Shown: positions 8,170-9,479 of the stretch, one piece after another
How positions within the stretch are numbered: position 1 is the first letter of the stretch
Layout: every line of letters begins with the position of its first letter
DNA from: an uncultured Lachnospiraceae bacterium
GTDB taxonomy: Bacteria; Bacillota; Clostridia; Lachnospirales; Lachnospiraceae
Length of the DNA stretch: 9,479 nt
NCBI GenBank assembly: GCA_905236545.1
Contig: CAJOQO010000043.1
Location: 1-9,479, forward strand
Reading direction: 5' to 3'
Position numbers and translations under genes: made by a program
Notes under the pieces: model-generated
What the model was told of the DNA's origin: nothing
The model's input: the letters and a program-made list of their open reading frames with translations, nothing else
The model's database searches: none

Positions 8170-8241
8170 GCGCGAGTGGCTCAGGGGTGGAGCGTCGCCT
8201 TGCCAAGGCGAAGGTCGCGGGTTCGAATCCCGTCTCGCGCT
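8170..8241 (+). tRNA. tRNA-Gly (anticodon GCC)
   Basis: A complete 72-nt cloverleaf. The acceptor arms GCGCGAG (8170-8176) and CTCGCGC (8234-8240) pair in all seven positions, with discriminator T at 8241. The D stem is GCTC/GAGC. The anticodon stem TCGCC/GGCGA encloses the loop TTGCCAA, giving anticodon GCC. The T stem GCGGG/CCCGT closes the loop TTCGAAT. CCA is not encoded (TGT follows), so it is added after transcription. It decodes GGC and GGU. The upstream promoter and downstream terminator make it look like a single-gene transcription unit. Its 3' half is the likely attachment site for the neighbouring recombinase. Confidence 0.97.
8220..8241 (+). other. Candidate att site in the tRNA-Gly 3' half
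   Basis: Tyrosine recombinases of integrative elements commonly use the T arm and 3' acceptor of a tRNA gene as core attachment site and restore the tRNA on insertion. Here a recombinase gene ends 69 bp past an intact tRNA, so the crossover segment is expected in or next to 8220-8241. The exact core cannot be set because the far end of the element is not in the window. Confidence 0.4.
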
Positions 8242-8252
8242 TGTTCATATGG

Positions 8253-8291
8253 CTCCGGGACCCAGATGGAAGGCGGGTTTCCGGAGTTTTT
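8253..8291 (+). terminator. Rho-independent terminator after tRNA-Gly
   Basis: CTCCGG (8253-8258) pairs with CCGGAG (8281-8286) and is followed at once by TTTTT (8287-8291). The stem can continue inward past a small internal loop through CCC/GGG. It begins 12 nt after the tRNA. It is directional: on the minus strand no T-run follows the stem, so it would end tRNA transcription but is not an obvious terminator for the converging recombinase gene. Confidence 0.75.
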
Positions 8292-8305
8292 ACTTGTTCA
8301 GGTTA

Positions 8306-8325
8306 CTGACTAACCAGTGACTAAC
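8306..8325. repeat. Two TGACTAACC direct repeats at the 3' end of the recombinase gene
   Basis: TGACTAACC occurs at 8306-8314 and again at 8317-8325, a period of 11 bp, about one helical turn. The first copy contains the recombinase stop codon (minus strand, 8310-8312). Just before it GGTTA (8301-8305) forms an inverted match with TAACC. Short direct repeats of this spacing beside an attachment site could be integrase arm-type binding sites, but this is inference from position. Confidence 0.5.
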
Positions 8326-9479
8326 CTGCCGTTTTTACCCTCCTTACGCCCCTTGGAGGATCCTTTCCTGCGGTAGGTGGCAAAGTCTACGATGTTCGCT
8401 TCGGAGCCGCCCTGAAGGGCTTCCACAATTTTCCGGCGGTCCTTCTTTTCCTCTTCAATGTTTACGATGTATCCCCAGGTGGTATCAACGTCGCTGTGGC
8501 CGAGGAACTGGCGTACCAGTTCGACATCATGGGTTTTGCGGTAGAGGATGGTCGCGACCGTCCGGCGGATGTCATGCGCGGACTTGGCCGGTTCGATCCC
8601 GGCGCGGGTGCAGAGCTTCCGGATCCGATTATCGACCGCCCGACTGGTGATCCGCTTCCCTTTCTCTCCAAGAAACAGGTAATCCCCGTCCCTGAAGGAG
8701 TTCTTTTCATTGATCTCCAGGACTTCCCGGATCAGCTTCATGCCTTTCGGTCCGAGCGGAAGAATGCGGTTCCCGTAAATGCTCTTTTTCTTGGTGTGTT
8801 CGACGACGGCCGGTTTCCCGTCTTCGCCCGTTCGCTCCTCCCGTTGGATATGGATGGTTTCCTCATCCGGGTCGATGTCGGAACTTCGCAGTACAACAAC
8901 TTCCCCGATCCTTAGCCCCAGGAGGAACAGCAGCCTGATCGCAAGAGCAGTGGTGTTCCAGGGAATGTCCTGGAGCTCCCGGGTGATCTCTGCATCCATT
9001 CGGGTGATTTCATCCGACAGGTAGATGCGTGACTTACTGAGCCGGGGTGTTGCCGGCGCGCAGCCGGTCTTGTTGATCTCGACATTATCCATCGGGTTTT
9101 TCGTGATCACCTTGCTCCTCTCGGCAAAGTGAAACGTTTTCCTCAGCAGGAATCTGATCTCGTTGAGCTCCTTCTCCTTCAGGCTGAACTTTCTGATCAG
9201 GGAATAGACATGATCCTCGATCATAAAGTTGTCGATGTCGTTGATCCGCATCTGCCCAAGATCCGTATCCTGAAAATACTTGTTCCAGCGCTGCTTTTCC
9301 CTCAGGATCGTTTCCGGAGCAAGATTTTCAAACTGCCTGCGGTGATCGGCCCACAATGCATGGATCTGGTCGAGAGTCCCCACACCAAAGAAATGAGTAT
9401 AGAGCTTCTCGTAGAGCCCGGCCTGTGTTTTGCTGCGGATATACTTCCTTTTTTGTTTGTCTCCTTCCTTCACATAAAC
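8310..9479 (-). CDS. Tyrosine recombinase / integrase of an integrative element (probably 5'-partial)
   Basis: The visible product (387 residues counted from GTG at 9473-9471) has an N-terminal KRKYIRSKTQAGLYEKLYTHFF segment like the end of an integrase arm-binding domain. A SAM-like core-binding domain follows (about 40-135), then the catalytic domain. Catalytic residues are present: Arg188 (LGLRIGE), a Lys near 228-230, His300-x-x-Arg303 (AHDIRRT), His326 (LGHSDVDTT) and the nucleophile Tyr335 (TTWGYI). The tail (about 365-387) is basic. The frame stays open to the right edge, no good ribosome site precedes the GTG, and members of this family usually begin with more residues, so I think the true start is outside the window. 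It is transcribed toward tRNA-Gly, its probable integration target. It may be a phage, ICE or other genomic-island integrase. Confidence 0.92.
   Translation of the reverse strand, partial: VYVKEGDKQKRKYIRSKTQAGLYEKLYTHFFGVGTLDQIHALWADHRRQFENLAPETILREKQRWNKYFQDTDLGQMRINDIDNFMIEDHVYSLIRKFSLKEKELNEIRFLLRKTFHFAERSKVITKNPMDNVEINKTGCAPATPRLSKSRIYLSDEITRMDAEITRELQDIPWNTTALAIRLLFLLGLRIGEVVVLRSSDIDPDEETIHIQREERTGEDGKPAVVEHTKKKSIYGNRILPLGPKGMKLIREVLEINEKNSFRDGDYLFLGEKGKRITSRAVDNRIRKLCTRAGIEPAKSAHDIRRTVATILYRKTHDVELVRQFLGHSDVDTTWGYIVNIEEEKKDRRKIVEALQGGSEANIVDFATYRRKGSSKGRKEGKNGRLVTG

Noticed and set aside
7888..8313. Plus-strand open frame crossing the end of the SWIM gene, the promoter and the tRNA
   Set aside because: It overlaps the SWIM coding end in another frame and runs through an intact tRNA and terminator; the translation is low-complexity Lys-rich and then tRNA sequence.
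8496..8915. Plus-strand open frame inside the recombinase gene
   Set aside because: It is a shadow of the recombinase, whose catalytic residues are all present on the minus strand.

Overview
The window reads as chromosomal DNA from a moderately GC-rich member of the Firmicutes, most likely a Clostridia/Lachnospiraceae-type gut bacterium. That placement is an inference from protein style, clear AGGAG-like ribosome binding sites, a tRNA gene without encoded CCA, and the presence of an SNF2/SWIM pair. No species can be named from the sequence alone.

Layout, left to right. A sigma-A type promoter with an extended -10 (46-74) drives guaB (IMP dehydrogenase, 159-1622). Four further genes follow on the same strand: a membrane-anchored amidase_2-fold protein (1738-2688); two bases later, a HEAT-repeat/SAM-methyltransferase fusion (2691-4340); an SNF2-family helicase-like ATPase (4448-7084); and a SWIM zinc-finger protein (7224-7961). 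I see no convincing terminator between these genes. The unusual part is the repeats. There is a 24-bp in-frame tandem repeat inside the methyltransferase gene, a 22-bp tandem array starting at its stop codon, and a 28-bp tandem array filling the gap between the SNF2 and SWIM genes. Both intergenic arrays appear to start from the last codons of the upstream gene.

To the right lies an A/purine-rich stretch, then a near-consensus promoter (TTGACA, 17 bp, TATTAT) with a perfect 15-bp palindrome in its spacer. A 12-bp-arm inverted repeat spans its expected transcription start. This promoter leads into tRNA-Gly(GCC) at 8170-8241, followed by a rho-independent terminator. A tyrosine recombinase on the minus strand (8310 to the right edge, probably cut by the edge) points at the 3' end of the tRNA. 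This is the usual arrangement at the edge of an integrative element inserted in a tRNA gene, so the chromosome/element boundary probably lies near 8241 and the rest of the element is outside the window.

How the parts may work together: guaB is housekeeping. The SNF2 ATPase and the SWIM protein look like a split version of the SWIM-SNF2 proteins that are single chains in many Firmicutes, and probably act together on nucleic acid. The HEAT-methyltransferase has a clear SAM-binding motif but an altered catalytic motif IV. Whether the amidase/methyltransferase/SNF2/SWIM run is one functional system is the main open question in this window.
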